Positions 41,601 through 45,739 of a DNA stretch of 64,000 nt are shown here, piece by piece; position 1 is the first letter of the stretch; the number at the start of each line of letters is the position of its first letter. This stretch comes from Amphiura filiformis. Taxonomy: Eukaryota > Echinodermata > Ophiuroidea > Amphilepidida > Amphiuridae. A model generated the notes under the pieces. It searched no databases, was not told the DNA's origin, and saw nothing but the letters and a program-made list of their open reading frames with translations. A program made the translations under genes and the position numbers. The DNA lies in contig NC_092637.1 in NCBI RefSeq assembly GCF_039555335.1, positions 41,065,226 to 41,129,225 on the forward strand, read 5' to 3'.

Positions 41601-42010
41601 CAAAATAAAACAAAAGCAAAAACATAAATGCGCAATTAAGTCCTACTACCTGTACAGCTATGCGGGCGTAAAGATGAAACAAACTTTTTAGTTTGAATAA
41701 GGAGGACCGTTTTCTTTTGTTCACTGTGAGGAGAAGGTAAATGTCATCAGATTTACCAAATTGTACTACCACACGGCACACCAGATCTAAGAATTTATGC
41801 TCATGAGTTTTGAATTATGCAAATGAGCTATCTCATCAGCATATTTTCGACGAACATCAAATGGAATTTGCCGACAGCCAAATGTCACCCTCGACCATGT
41901 CATTTCAGTAAACGCCTGACCAGAAAATAAACAGTTATAAATATTAAAATGTGCTTACCAGATACAATCTGAAACAGTATTCCCAATTTAAGGAACACAT
42001 CCAGCGACAT
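1614..42010 (-). CDS. Tie-like receptor-type protein tyrosine phosphatase (Ig/EGF/FN3 ectodomain, PTP D1-D2)
   Basis: Assembled coding exons, 5' to 3' on the minus strand: 41959-42010, 39484-39789, 38291-38551, 37209-37340, 33242-33388, 31122-31256, 30165-30461, 26775-27062, 26108-26422, 25227-25514, 24348-24662, 23146-23433, 21062-21168, 20656-20872, 19615-19708, 18834-19073, 18315-18347, 17972-18088, 16966-17042, 16359-16609, 14387-14474, 12540-12616, 12070-12106, 11710-11807, 11331-11447, 10759-10910, 9461-9596, 9002-9151, 8041-8140, 7321-7397, 6352-6486, 4960-5097, 4133-4290, 2878-3013, 1614-1793. Every phase matches its neighbour and the total is 5739 nt (1912 aa). The predicted protein is a type I membrane phosphatase: secreted N-terminus with Ig, Tie-type EGF and FN3 domains, one helix, then an active PTP domain (D1), a degenerate one (D2) and a tail with SH2-type tyrosine motifs. 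Domain families are recognised by motif. The ligand and substrate are unknown. A possible extra 12-nt exon lies at 30692-30703. Confidence 0.9.
2090..2710. repeat. foldback (inverted-repeat) element in intron
   Basis: About 140-bp imperfect inverted arms: roughly 2090-2230 matches the complement of 2560-2705. Shared words include CAAAACGATGC, GCTGCTACATG and TCTCTTTTTAC. The centre is a C/G-rich block with GCCGCCC repeats and a poly-A stretch. The open frames across it are low-complexity and are not taken as genes. Confidence 0.75.
2878..3013 (-). CDS. PTP D2 exon with degenerate P-loop
   Basis: Phase 2 to 0. Joined to the previous exon it reads VTVHCIDGVGASC. The PTP signature is HCx5R; here the arginine position is alanine and the following S/T-G is altered, so D2 cannot bind phosphate in the usual way. 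The rest (DIFQAVRRLRLVRPQAV) is a normal D2 helix with the RPQ turn. Donor TTG|GTAGGA. Confidence 0.9.
3014..4132. other. intron with hAT-type MITE
   Basis: Intron between the last two D2 exons. Apart from the MITE at 3882-4061 I see no further element or coding potential. Confidence 0.5.
3882..4061. mobile_element. hAT-type MITE, 180 bp, with 8-bp target duplication
   Basis: The ends are CAGTGGCGCAACGT and the complement of ACGTTACGCCACTG, with G-rich and C-rich arms next to them. It is flanked by a perfect direct repeat GAATACGG at 3874-3881 and 4062-4069. CAGTGGCG-type termini with an 8-bp duplication are the hallmark of hAT elements. It has no coding capacity. Confidence 0.88.
4133..4290 (-). 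CDS. PTP D2 exon (WPD-loop region to P-loop Cys)
   Basis: Phase 0 to 2. Encodes IVRQFCLENWRVGKDAPSSA and ends ...RVTVHC. The WPD-loop position reads WRVGKDAP, so the general-acid aspartate is not in place. With the altered P-loop in the next exon this marks D2 as a pseudophosphatase. Donor AT|GTAAGT. Confidence 0.9.
4506..4667. repeat. (ATTC)n and (TTTC)n microsatellite
   Basis: About 70 bp of ATTC tandem followed by an imperfect TTTC tract, in an intron between D2 exons. The open frame across it is an artefact. Confidence 0.95.
4735..4905 (+). repeat. possible tRNA-derived SINE
   Basis: Contains a B-box-like GTTCGCATCCC near 4826 preceded by an A-box-like segment (TGGCTAACGG to GCTTGG) and followed by a short non-tRNA tail. 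It is GC-rich compared with its surroundings. The match to pol III promoter boxes is imperfect. Confidence 0.45.
4960..5097 (-). CDS. PTP D2 exon (KYWP region)
   Basis: Phase 0 to 0. TTIKYWPYAGGTAIFGPIRV followed by an acidic loop and SFNVSNAREK. This is the D2 equivalent of the QYWP strand segment. Acceptor ...ACACCAG, donor AAG|GTACTA. Confidence 0.9.
5355..6240. mobile_element. 886-bp foldback element with TA target site and inner hairpin
   Basis: CAGCCTGTCT at 5355 and AGACAGGCTG ending at 6240 are flanked by TA. The arms stay complementary for about 200 bp (for example AGAGGGCGCTTTTCACTTG on the right and its complement on the left). Inside is a perfect 24-bp hairpin at about 5594-5660 (GCTGATGTTGATGCGTCTAA arm). 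Non-coding; it occupies the intron between two D2 exons. Confidence 0.85.
6352..6486 (-). CDS. PTP D2 exon (FVTQAP...IWRMAYDH)
   Basis: Phase 0 to 0. GYRTKDKFFVTQAPLPETV then DIWRMAYDHKSNVIVML, the standard QGP-x-DFWRM block of a PTP domain. The donor CTT|GTAAGT is canonical; reading continues open past it for a few codons but leaves the family consensus. Confidence 0.93.
7321..7397 (-). CDS. PTP D2 exon (NYINAAYID)
   Basis: Phase 1 to 0. Encodes a PLDRSRPYL segment and NSTNYINAAYID, the D2 counterpart of the YINA motif. Donor GAC|GTAAGT. Confidence 0.92.
7447..7862. mobile_element. about 415-bp inverted-repeat MITE
   Basis: GACGTGTCATGTCAAAATCAG near 7447 and its imperfect complement (CTGCTTTTGACATGACACGT) near 7862 form terminal inverted repeats of about 35 bp. 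AT-rich and non-coding; it fills most of the intron between D2 and the interdomain exon. Confidence 0.75.
8041..8140 (-). CDS. D1-D2 linker and start of PTP D2
   Basis: Phase 0 to 1. VIEKLTVWPTEDKYKGGLDP followed by NREKNRFQDIVP, the NR-x-x-D-I-x-P opening of a second PTP domain. Acceptor TTTCAG, donor T|GTTAGT. Confidence 0.92.
8141..9001. other. intron, no gene seen
   Basis: AT-rich intron with a short (TG)n run near 8370-8392. No splice-bounded conserved frame was found on either strand. Confidence 0.5.
9002..9151 (-). CDS. PTP D1 exon (Q-loop and last helix)
   Basis: Phase 0 to 0. AQYRFIFDTLVDYL completes the Q-loop begun in the previous exon (QTS|AQY), followed by CGDTAIPMTTF and a lysine-rich linker. 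Q-x-x-x-Q-Y is the family's glutamine loop, so D1 keeps it. Confidence 0.93.
9461..9596 (-). CDS. PTP D1 exon (AGVGRTG of the P-loop)
   Basis: Phase 2 to 0. With the preceding exon it forms HCSAGVGRTG, the complete HCx5R catalytic signature. It continues SYIAIDAM, DVYDFVSKMRNKRMKMVQTS. Acceptor GCAAG|T, donor TCG|GTAAGT. Confidence 0.96.
9597..10758. other. intron with a tRNA-like A-box fragment
   Basis: Near 9990-10030 the plus strand has CCCATTAGCTCAGTTGGTAA, a perfect pol III A-box as in tRNA 5' halves, but no B-box follows. It is probably a truncated SINE. Otherwise no feature is recognised. Confidence 0.5.
10759..10910 (-). CDS. PTP D1 exon (WPD loop to catalytic Cys)
   Basis: Phase 0 to 2. 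ELRQFHYINWPDMGVP carries the intact WPD loop with its general-acid aspartate, and the exon ends PPVIHC plus two bases of the next codon. Donor AG|GTATGA. Confidence 0.96.
11331..11447 (-). CDS. PTP D1 exon (CNQYWP)
   Basis: Phase 0 to 0, 39 codons. AKCNQYWPDQKVVIGSVTV and FVIRSFQLEQ match the conserved KC-x-QYWP strand and the following beta strands of PTP domains. Donor CAG|GTAAAG. Confidence 0.95.
11710..11807 (-). CDS. PTP D1 exon (DFWRMIW)
   Basis: Phase 1 to 0. GPNTASIDDFWRMIWQHK then KKVVMLTLIFESGK, the DFWRM helix and VML strand of a PTP domain. Acceptor TACAG, donor AAG|GTATGA. Confidence 0.95.
12070..12106 (-). CDS. PTP D1 short exon (RYIASQG)
   Basis: Phase 0 to 1, 37 nt. SVYESDRYIASQ plus one base. 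It fits exactly between the FINASFID exon and the GPNT exon and supplies the YIASQGP strand. Confidence 0.92.
12540..12616 (-). CDS. PTP D1 exon (DSDYINA equivalent)
   Basis: Phase 1 to 0. DDNSRVVLTPL then PHSDFINASFID, the conserved S-R-V-x-L and D-F-I-N-A motifs. Donor GAT|GTAAGC. Confidence 0.95.
12617..14386. other. intron; contains one arm of an inverted repeat
   Basis: AT-rich intron. The segment 13697-13912 is a repeat copy whose inverted partner lies at 14633-14902 on the other side of the next exon. No other coding signal was accepted. Confidence 0.55.
13697..13912 (+). repeat. interspersed repeat, copy 1
   Basis: Contains TCTTGAGTTATGTTGTAAA, CAAGTTTTCAAAGTATATG and TCAATAATATATTGATTTA. 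It is inverted relative to 14633-14902 and in the same orientation as 59596-59805. Family unknown; non-coding. Confidence 0.8.
14387..14474 (-). CDS. PTP D1 first exon (KNRY motif)
   Basis: Phase 0 to 1. TLPGDNLHPWHAAKKKENKL then KNRYGNITT, with the phosphotyrosine-recognition loop KNRY intact. Acceptor TATACAG, donor T|GTGAGT. The exon lies between two inverted copies of an interspersed repeat. Confidence 0.94.
14633..14902 (-). repeat. interspersed repeat, copy 2 (inverted)
   Basis: Inverted copy of 13697-13912, sharing for example CAATATATTATTGAAAAATA and GGTATTGTTGGTCGAAG. Both end with the AAATATCACAGATATACTTT word. Confidence 0.8.
15910..16225. mobile_element. about 310-bp foldback MITE
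   Basis: A near-palindrome: the left arm has CTGGTAACAAAA, TATATTATAGGGACAAGGAA and AATTTCAGTGA; the right arm repeats these in complement order. Non-coding, in the intron between juxtamembrane and D1 exons. Confidence 0.8.
16359..16609 (-). CDS. juxtamembrane exon leading into PTP D1
   Basis: Phase 1 to 0. The acceptor GAAG|CC restores an alanine with the preceding base. A Ser/Thr/Pro/Glu-rich linker (AAVEHADDSNCEETNVDE...) ends in GPIKIEMFENYVLAKRESQ and FAVDFM, the P-I-x-x-x-x-F-x-x-Y helix found just before receptor PTP domains. The open frame extends upstream to 16700, but that part comes from a MITE and is excluded. Confidence 0.87.
16630..16960 (+). mobile_element. half of a foldback MITE next to an exon
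   Basis: Matches the right half of the palindromic element at 36300-36970 (shared: CATACACTTTAAG, GTATTCAGAATGC, TGTCATAAAAT). It starts within about 20-30 bp of the acceptor of the exon ending at 16609 and runs almost to the donor at 16966, filling nearly the whole intron. Confidence 0.75.
16966..17042 (-). CDS. juxtamembrane exon (stop-transfer)
   Basis: Phase 2 to 1. Starts RRKRSKQNQEEQSNHSG. The basic cluster RRKRSK directly follows the helix encoded upstream and acts as the stop-transfer signal. Acceptor TTGCAG|G, donor G|GTAAGT. Confidence 0.88.
17972..18088 (-). CDS. transmembrane exon
   Basis: Phase 2 to 2. A short acidic, asparagine-rich stalk (IEGDSNNGSAS) is followed by about 25 hydrophobic residues rich in V, L and A (PLVIPIAVVVVVLVLL...) and ends LYLLNR. 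This is the only membrane helix apart from the signal peptide. Confidence 0.92.
18315..18347 (-). CDS. 33-nt mini-exon in the stalk (predicted)
   Basis: Phase 2 to 2. A pyrimidine-containing acceptor (TTATATCTTACAG) and the donor CC|GTAATG bound 33 nt encoding KGESFPGQKAP plus two bases. It joins the FN-like region to the stalk in frame. Without it the neighbouring exons can still join if the same phase-2 donor is used, so it could be alternative. Confidence 0.5.
18390..18602. repeat. short foldback repeat
   Basis: The left part (GCGAGGCTAGGCAAGAAAAG) and right part (CTCGTCTAGCCTGCC and CTCGCCTTTCCTCGCC) are roughly complementary. GC-rich word content differs from flanking AT-rich DNA. Confidence 0.5.
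18834..19073 (-). CDS. membrane-proximal RPTP region with furin site
   Basis: Phase 2 to 2 (donor AA|GTCGGT chosen because it keeps phase; TCG|GTGAGC four bases further on is stronger but phase 0). PNRRKRQLEGFGHYNITPL contains RRKR, the furin consensus at which receptor PTPs are cut into two subunits. AAELPKSD, GDNKSYEAFYNPPLQMGQRY and FYTAFVSRIN match the membrane-proximal domain of type IIB and III receptor PTPs. Confidence 0.85.
19615..19708 (-). CDS. start of the membrane-proximal ectodomain region
   Basis: Phase 1 to 2. DILRPPSLGAVPGSQIQSVE then IQIPLSKSEFV. It connects FN3 domain 7 to the furin-site exon and reads as the first strands of the RPTP membrane-proximal domain. Acceptor AATGCAG, donor AG|GTTAGG. 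Confidence 0.82.
20260..20275 (-). promoter_or_regulatory. histone-type 3' stem-loop sequence, copy 1
   Basis: On the minus strand this is GGCTCTTTTCAGAGCC, the exact core of the metazoan replication-dependent histone mRNA 3' stem-loop, preceded by GAAC as in many histone genes. The usual ACCACA tail is not present. It lies inside an intron on the transcribed strand of the receptor gene. Confidence 0.65.
20349..20364 (-). promoter_or_regulatory. histone-type 3' stem-loop sequence, copy 2
   Basis: Identical GGCTCTTTTCAGAGCC 89 bp from the first, within a roughly 90-bp tandem duplication (shared flanks: TTGAAGACT, AACAAGCAGA, CTCGCCT). No histone reading frame is seen within 2 kb. Confidence 0.65.
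20656..20872 (-). CDS. FN3 domain 7, second exon
   Basis: Phase 0 to 1. Encodes strands C to G of an FN3 domain: VQAIVIEKPYDSTF, NYIFSKLKPSTKYKLLVVAY, GNGDPASILHVTNPVTTE. The L-K-P-x-T-x-Y core is the FN3 tyrosine corner. This FN3 is split by an intron, unlike the others. Confidence 0.9.
21062..21168 (-). CDS. FN3 domain 7, first exon
   Basis: Phase 1 to 0. VSSAPRLFEVHTVSKHSIHV then TWIEPEFPHGVIVAYT: strands A to C with the conserved tryptophan. The acceptor TTTCAAG|TATC was chosen over the next AAG because only it keeps phase. Confidence 0.87.
21290..22559 (+). mobile_element. degenerate full-length mariner element, 1270 bp
   Basis: Terminal inverted repeats CGAGGGGCGGTCAAAAAGTT and its near-complement ending at 22559 are flanked by TA on both sides. 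The plus strand reads ATKWFSEFKNGMSVLEDHPR near 21590, the W-x-x-x-F-K-x-G-x-x-S-x-E-D-x-P-R-S motif of the mariner N-terminal DNA-binding domain, followed by helix residues and a stop. Near 22400 comes ELSEDFHFVDIEGFKK, like the mariner C-terminus. Frames are broken throughout, so it is inactive. Confidence 0.88.
23146..23433 (-). CDS. FN3 domain 6
   Basis: Phase 1 to 1, 96 codons. PTLSPSNVTAFEVSSKEISF, RWFPPPCGYRHGSIESYSYV and GSLDPYTDYIFKVAAI show the FN3 tryptophan and the L-x-P-x-T-x-Y core. Cysteine in PPPCG recalls FN3 2 and 4. Confidence 0.93.
24348..24662 (-). CDS. FN3 domain 5 (type B, duplicate)
   Basis: Phase 1 to 1, 315 nt, the same length as domain 3 and clearly its recent copy (both have KSLKAQA, LSWQP, CETGYKIQYQLLLKDQCE, LLPYSTY). 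An inserted C-C' region carries DEYPED. Two cysteines (NCETG, DQCE) may form an extra disulfide. Confidence 0.93.
24700..24801. repeat. (ATT)n microsatellite
   Basis: About 33 ATT units with one interruption, in the intron upstream of FN3 domain 5. The poly-asparagine frame on the minus strand is an artefact. Confidence 0.97.
25227..25514 (-). CDS. FN3 domain 4 (type A, duplicate)
   Basis: Phase 1 to 1, 288 nt, the same length as domain 2. Shares FNGLTFSWKPVPCGQING and YGATSFTNVTISNLIECS with it. Differences are scattered substitutions, as expected after a fairly recent tandem duplication of the A-B exon pair. Confidence 0.94.
26108..26422 (-). CDS. FN3 domain 3 (type B)
   Basis: Phase 1 to 1. 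PGEVKSLKAQAKSSSYELRL, SWQPASDNNCETGYKIQY, KTLLPYSTYKVSVRATNGD. It has the FN3 tryptophan, tyrosine corner and the paired cysteines of type B. Donor A|GTGAGT. Confidence 0.94.
26775..27062 (-). CDS. FN3 domain 2 (type A)
   Basis: Phase 1 to 1. MPSVIAETLFNGLTFSWKPV, PCGQINGDGLQYKYN, ISNLIECSVYRFQVRASND, NGPWSDFITGRT. N-G-P-W/Y-S is the F-G loop of many receptor FN3 domains. Donor A|GTAAGG. Confidence 0.94.
27180..27262. repeat. (CAAA)n-rich low-complexity tract
   Basis: Imperfect CAAA/AACA tandem in the intron upstream of FN3 domain 2. The open frames across it are not genes. Confidence 0.85.
27385..27660. mobile_element. foldback MITE with nested arms
   Basis: GGGCGGGAACAAACTCATCA near 27397 pairs with the complement of a right-hand segment ending GGTTTTCCCGCCC near 27640. 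Inner copies of CAATATAAAG, ACACCTACAAGGCTT and CAAGGGCC repeat as direct and inverted words. Non-coding. Confidence 0.7.
28290..30148. mobile_element. truncated inverted-repeat element with internal insertion
   Basis: Left part (28290-28880) and right part (29865-30148) match 50648-51560 closely, starting with GGACAACCGATTCTTTTGTT. Relative to that copy it has about 1 kb inserted (28880-29865) and lacks the right inverted arm. It stops about 16 bp from the splice donor of FN3 domain 1 (30164). Confidence 0.8.
30165..30461 (-). CDS. FN3 domain 1
   Basis: Phase 1 to 1. EPQMITHLQPNANQKSVQLQ, WEPDRSPCTNAIEYMVEYRL, TITNLLSHSTYMISVTTRH: FN3 tryptophan and tyrosine corner, with the same two-cysteine arrangement (SPCTN, DQCVE) as domains 3 and 5. 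Directly follows the EGF modules; no third Ig domain, which vertebrate Tie has here, was found. Confidence 0.93.
30692..30703 (-). CDS. possible 12-nt micro-exon
   Basis: AACTATGTCCAG lies between a strong pyrimidine tract with its first AG (TTGGAAG) and a near-perfect donor CAG|GTAAGA. Inserted between EGF3 and FN3 domain 1 it keeps phase 1 and adds four residues including a cysteine (Q-ELCP-EPQ). Without transcript data it stays a candidate. Confidence 0.35.
31122..31256 (-). CDS. EGF module 3 (Tie-type)
   Basis: Phase 1 to 1. VCQEGFYGASCRSVCHCAD, TCDPYTGICGRNMCHPDWYG, VNCQ. The C-x-x-GFYG-x-C opening and closing W-Y/Q-G-x-x-C match the last EGF repeat of Tie receptors. Confidence 0.92.
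31257..33241. other. intron, no element recognised
   Basis: AT-rich intron between EGF modules 2 and 3. I see no inverted repeat, RNA gene or additional exon with supporting splice sites. Confidence 0.45.
33242..33388 (-). CDS. EGF module 2 (Tie signature)
   Basis: Phase 1 to 1. VHGRNHWGQDGQLKCSSGNQ then CRGRLFCLPHPYGCTC and GYRGIDCNL. FCLP-x-PYGCSCATGW-x-G is diagnostic for the second EGF repeat of Tie1/Tie2. This is the strongest evidence that the ectodomain is Tie-like. Confidence 0.95.
36085..36190 (-). mobile_element. LINE 3' tail (CR1/L2-like)
   Basis: On the minus strand: GCAGGGCCCCGTGTAAGAAC, GCTGATCGGGTTACCCTGGG, then (AAAT)n. The conserved 3' terminus followed by a short tandem tail is typical of CR1/L2-type LINEs. 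No coding region remains. Confidence 0.6.
36300..36970. mobile_element. palindromic MITE, about 670 bp
   Basis: The two halves are complementary almost throughout: GAAAAGCCGACGATCAATTG and its complement flank a centre at about 36630, and the outer arms share GTATTCAGAATGCAATTCGA, GACAGTATTTATTG-like ends and CATACACTTTAAG. A half copy lies at 16630-16960. Confidence 0.85.
37209..37340 (-). CDS. EGF module 1 (Tie-type), ambiguous donor
   Basis: Phase 1 to 1. ACRDGRWGNSCESDCPHCYN, GGVCDERSGECVCAPGFSG, PHCKT is a laminin/Tie-type EGF with W-G and eight cysteines. The end used here (ACAG|GAAAGT) has GA instead of GT but keeps the last cysteine and matches Tie spacing. The nearest phase-compatible GT (CATT|GTAAAA, exon end 37218) would delete that cysteine. 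Confidence 0.8.
38291..38551 (-). CDS. Ig-like domain 2
   Basis: Phase 1 to 1. SIGESVTFTMTTTGYELIWW then SVTIPSVTVDDAGVYECTKL and FQLVVR. It has the Ig tryptophan and the D-A-G-x-Y-x-C motif, but the B-strand cysteine is replaced (TFTM), so the canonical disulfide is missing. Tie Ig2 is also atypical in this way. Confidence 0.9.
38612..38692. repeat. (GAT)n(AAT)n compound microsatellite
   Basis: Tandem ATG/GAT units followed by AAT units, just upstream (in gene sense) of the Ig-like domain 2 exon. Confidence 0.95.
39484..39789 (-). CDS. N-terminal Ig-like domain 1
   Basis: Phase 1 to 1. Starts ETHCILDVTCFSNDTRVNDD and continues to GAFYCEASKGGKKEWITIIT. The INGAYFCE-like G-A-F-Y-C-E core followed by a basic stretch closely resembles Ig1 of Tie receptors. 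Acceptor TTTCAAAG, donor A|GTAAGG. Confidence 0.9.
40241..41341. mobile_element. TA-flanked inverted-repeat element, 1.1 kb
   Basis: Ends CAGGGTGTATCAAAATGATT with GGTACCGG and the exact complement, flanked by TA. Shares both ends and most flanking internal sequence with the 528-bp copy at 54124-54651. No transposase frame; a non-autonomous Tc1/mariner-type family. In intron 1 of the receptor gene. Confidence 0.88.
41959..42010 (-). CDS. signal-peptide exon with start codon
   Basis: ATG at 42010-42008, reading MSLDVFLKLGILFQIVSG then donor TG|GTAAGC, phase 1. A short polar N-terminus plus a hydrophobic core fits a signal peptide. The phase joins Ig1 exactly. No other in-frame ATG with a signal-like sequence was seen nearby. 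Confidence 0.85.
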
Positions 42011-42162
42011 GTTGCCAGCAGCCTAAACAAGTTCGTTGTGCCATAAACAATATTGCGTCCTGTTATTATAACATAATTAATACTATTTTTAGCTTTCGTT
42101 TTTTTAAATCATATTCTGGTTTTTATTCCGGTGACAGAGCAGGGTAGGTTGGTTTTACCAGT

Positions 42163-43755
42163 TTAAGGCTAGCTTCAGACTCCATATTGTACGTACAATA
42201 TTGTATGTACAATACTTTTCGTGACGTCAAAAATTATTGCACGTGCAATAAATATACGTGCCACGACTAGTTGAATCAGATTAAATAACGCGCTATAACC
42301 CTGACGGTTCATTGTTTGCTAAATCCAAGCGAGGACACCAGAAAATCTATGCAAGATAAATTTCTACTGCTGCTGATGAAAAATCCTAGAGTACGTTTGG
42401 AGGTTTTTACTGCACTTTACCAGTAGGCCTAATAAATTCATAAAAAAATAAAAATCAAATAAAGATTTAGGGTGAATGTTTTTAATCACTGCTCATCTGA
42501 TCCACTTTCCCAGGAAACTAAATACCGATACTCCTTAGTTTTTCCCTGACTTTCCAGACATAATTATGAGTAAACATCAAATTTAATGTTTACAAAACAA
42601 TAAAATATATATACATTCGTTTGCATTTTGTACATAAATATTAATATTAATAATGTACAAACATTAAAAAAGGGGCCTAAGAGTATGTCTATTTTTAATC
42701 ATATACTAATTCCGCCATGCCCAAACATATTTTATATAATATGAAATACCCAAATTCCAATCAAAAATAAAAACAAATTTGTTATCAAATACACTAGGCC
42801 TATGTTGTATTACAGGAATTTAATAGATGGTGCATTTTAATAAATAAATAGATTAACACGGGTAATGGACGATAAATATTTGGCAATACCGGATTTACCA
42901 CAGAGCCAGTGGATAAAGAAATCAATTACAATTAAAACAAATTAAATGAGAAAATGAAAGCAAGGACATTTTGGTGTTCAAAGTTCCGGTTCAAAGTATT
43001 GTTTTAGAATGCGAAGGAGTCCTAAATGTTATCCTGGCCCAGGACACTGATTAATGTAAATTCGACCCATAGTTATTTTATCTACTTTTGCCACCATTCA
43101 ACGTGTTCAATGTGATTTGTGCCTATTTTTAATACAATTCCGAAATCTGACGTATCAACGTTGTATCGGTCCACAAACTATGATCCGAGACTATTTCATT
43201 TGACACGGTTGTATGGATTTCAAAAGATCGGTCCTATAATATATATCGATTAGAGAATTACAGCATGAGGCTTTGAGGATGCCGTAAACCTCTTGACAAT
43301 CAACCAATCAGAGAGACATATTTCAGATATATGTTCGTATAATCATGGAAGAAAGAGATTCTTATCTCTTTCTTCCATGGTATAATTGAAACTCCTTCAA
43401 CTCTGAAATATATATTTCAAGTAATCTCGTTTCACGTTTATGGATGTATTGGGATGATCATAAGTAGGTCTATAACATACACCATCATAACATGCCTCAA
43501 CGATATCAACATGTAAAAAGCTGTTGCAAATTCATAACACAACGTGTTATAATGTATAATGTTATATGCCAAAACTTTAAAAACAATAAAAATATCGGTA
43601 TCAATCAAATCAAAACCAGAATAAATACATAGGCCTACAAATAATACTTAAGAAACTGACTAAATCAATATATGACTAAATGTCGGTATAAATGAATCGC
43701 TAAATCAATTAATCAATCAGTAATCAATCAATCAATCAACCAATCAATCAACCAA

Positions 43756-43814
<59 letters not shown>

Positions 43815-44175
43815 ACAAATAGGCCTAAATAAATAAATCTATAAATAAATAAATAAAAACTGAATGTGCCATTTATATTATTATTACAATTTTAATATTA
43901 TTATTAGTAGTAGTATTAATAGGCCTTTTAATATTAAGTACAGTTGAATACAAGAAGACATAAAAGATGTTCATCATTCCGTGCACGAACACTCACTAAA
44001 TTTACCACTCTTAGAAATTTGGCAACTCCGTATCAATTAAGCAACCAATGATTGTAGCAAAATATATATTTTCCCGGTACATACTATTTATTGCACGTGT
44101 AATACTTTTTGACGTCACGAAAAGTATTGTACATACAATATTGTACGTACAATACGGAGTCTGAAGCGCGCTTAA
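42163..44175. mobile_element. TTAA-flanked element, about 2.0 kb, in the promoter region
   Basis: TTAA at 42163-42166 and 44172-44175. Inside are inverted repeats of about 90 bp (CTTCAGACTCC, then TATTGTACGTACAATATTGT, CTTTTCGTGACGTCAAAAA). TTAA target sites are typical of the piggyBac superfamily, but no transposase is present. It begins about 150 bp upstream of the receptor's start codon. It contains an (AATA)n run and a 15-bp perfect hairpin near 43345-43380. Confidence 0.8.
43755..43816. repeat. (AAAT)n microsatellite
   Basis: About 15 perfect AAAT units, followed by degenerate ones, inside the TTAA-flanked element. Confidence 0.95.
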
Positions 44176-44636
44176 GTGTTTACATTTGTTGAGTTTTAAG
44201 TGTGGCATAGAATGATAGTCCAATGGGTGTAAACAACGCACTGAAGGGTCTATTGTTCTATTGTGTCCGATTTGAGCGCTGACATATTGGAAAATGTTGC
44301 CAATCAATATTAATGAAGTCGTGCGATCGACACCTACAGCTATTCAATTGGGCGACTTTATTGTTAGGTGCTTTTATTCATACATTGGGCGTATCGAGCT
44401 GCATCGGTTGGTCCGCAATTGTATTTAATATAGCATTATAGGCCTACAAGTATTATTTGCTTTGCTTTATTGATTGATTCAGAAATAGTATGGCTATATA
44501 TATGCTTCTCGAGTTATTAGCAAATATATCACATTTGAGGTCCAGGGTAGACTCGCTTGCCAGTCTTATATACGCGGTGCTTATGTAAATTATTATGGTA
44601 GGCCTATATATGATAAAACACGATGTGGACAGCGGC

Positions 44637-45739
44637 TAAGGGCGCACCATTAGATTTCCAGGGGTGGGCATGGGAGAAAAAAAAAAAAAAAAACTTCGCC
44701 CACTAGTGAGACGAAAAAAATTTTTTTGCCTCACTGATGAGTAACAAAAAAAATTTCCGCCACCCAACTTTGTATAAAAATTTACATTAAAATTGAAAAA
44801 AAAAATACTTCGCCGCCGAAGGTAGACTACCCCGTAGTCCACTTGTCCATTGTGCATACTCTGGATATTGTATTTAAGCTTAAAACTCTGAGTTAATTAA
44901 TGTGTGCACAATTGATAGATTTTCACATCTGATCAGTCACCCTACTCCCTCTGTTTGTTAGCTTCCCAAGTGGACTACTGACATTGCCTTGCGGTTAAGA
45001 TTTTTAACACGGGACTCTATGGAGAGTTAGGCCAATTTCTGGCCAAACTAAAATTGGCCATGATGTAATGCATCTTTAAATGGATCTGCCTTGTGATTGG
45101 TCGCCCATACCTAGCTATGGTTTAAATCGTCTGGGCCCGCGCCATTACCATTAACTACACCGTAAACAACTGTCTGTGGTATTTGCGGCGCTTTTGTGTT
45201 GACGCGAAAGTTAATCTCTCATCAAACATCTAGCGCGTACTTGTGGTTAATGGACTGATAAACAAGTATGCTTGACAGTGTGTTTTTAGAGAGCAAAGTC
45301 CAGGGGATAAAGTTCTGCTTACAATTCAAAGTTCATAGTCGAAATTTCGGGGTTCGCTATCAATAAACTGGTAGATTCCAAAATCAGAATTGTTCAGTAT
45401 TAAAGTGAGCCGTTATAATTATGCAAGATAATGTTGCATTCAATTACTTTTATTGTCACTATAAATCGTCTGATATTTTAACTCTTTATGACCATTTTAC
45501 TATTGAATACTTTAATTTTAATAAACATCAGTATAATTTTGAGTTCAACGAAATGGGTTCATCATCACATATTTTTAATAAAATTCGACTATGGCATAGT
45601 CTACGCCGAAGGCGGCGAAAAATTTTTTTTGGTGCTCTCGGAGGCGAAAAAAATTCCGCCATCTTCGGCGGCAAAAAAAAAATTCTCCCTGACCCAAACT
45701 CCCATGCCCCCCCCTGAGAATCTAATGGTGCGTCCCTAA
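44637..45739. mobile_element. inverted-repeat element, 1.1 kb
   Basis: TAAGGGCGCACCATTAGATT at the left matches the complement of AATCTAATGGTGCGTCCCTAA at the right (one mismatch and a one-base gap). Both arms continue with GGGCATGGGAG-like, poly-A and TTCGCCGCCGAAG-like segments. No coding capacity seen. Confidence 0.8.
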
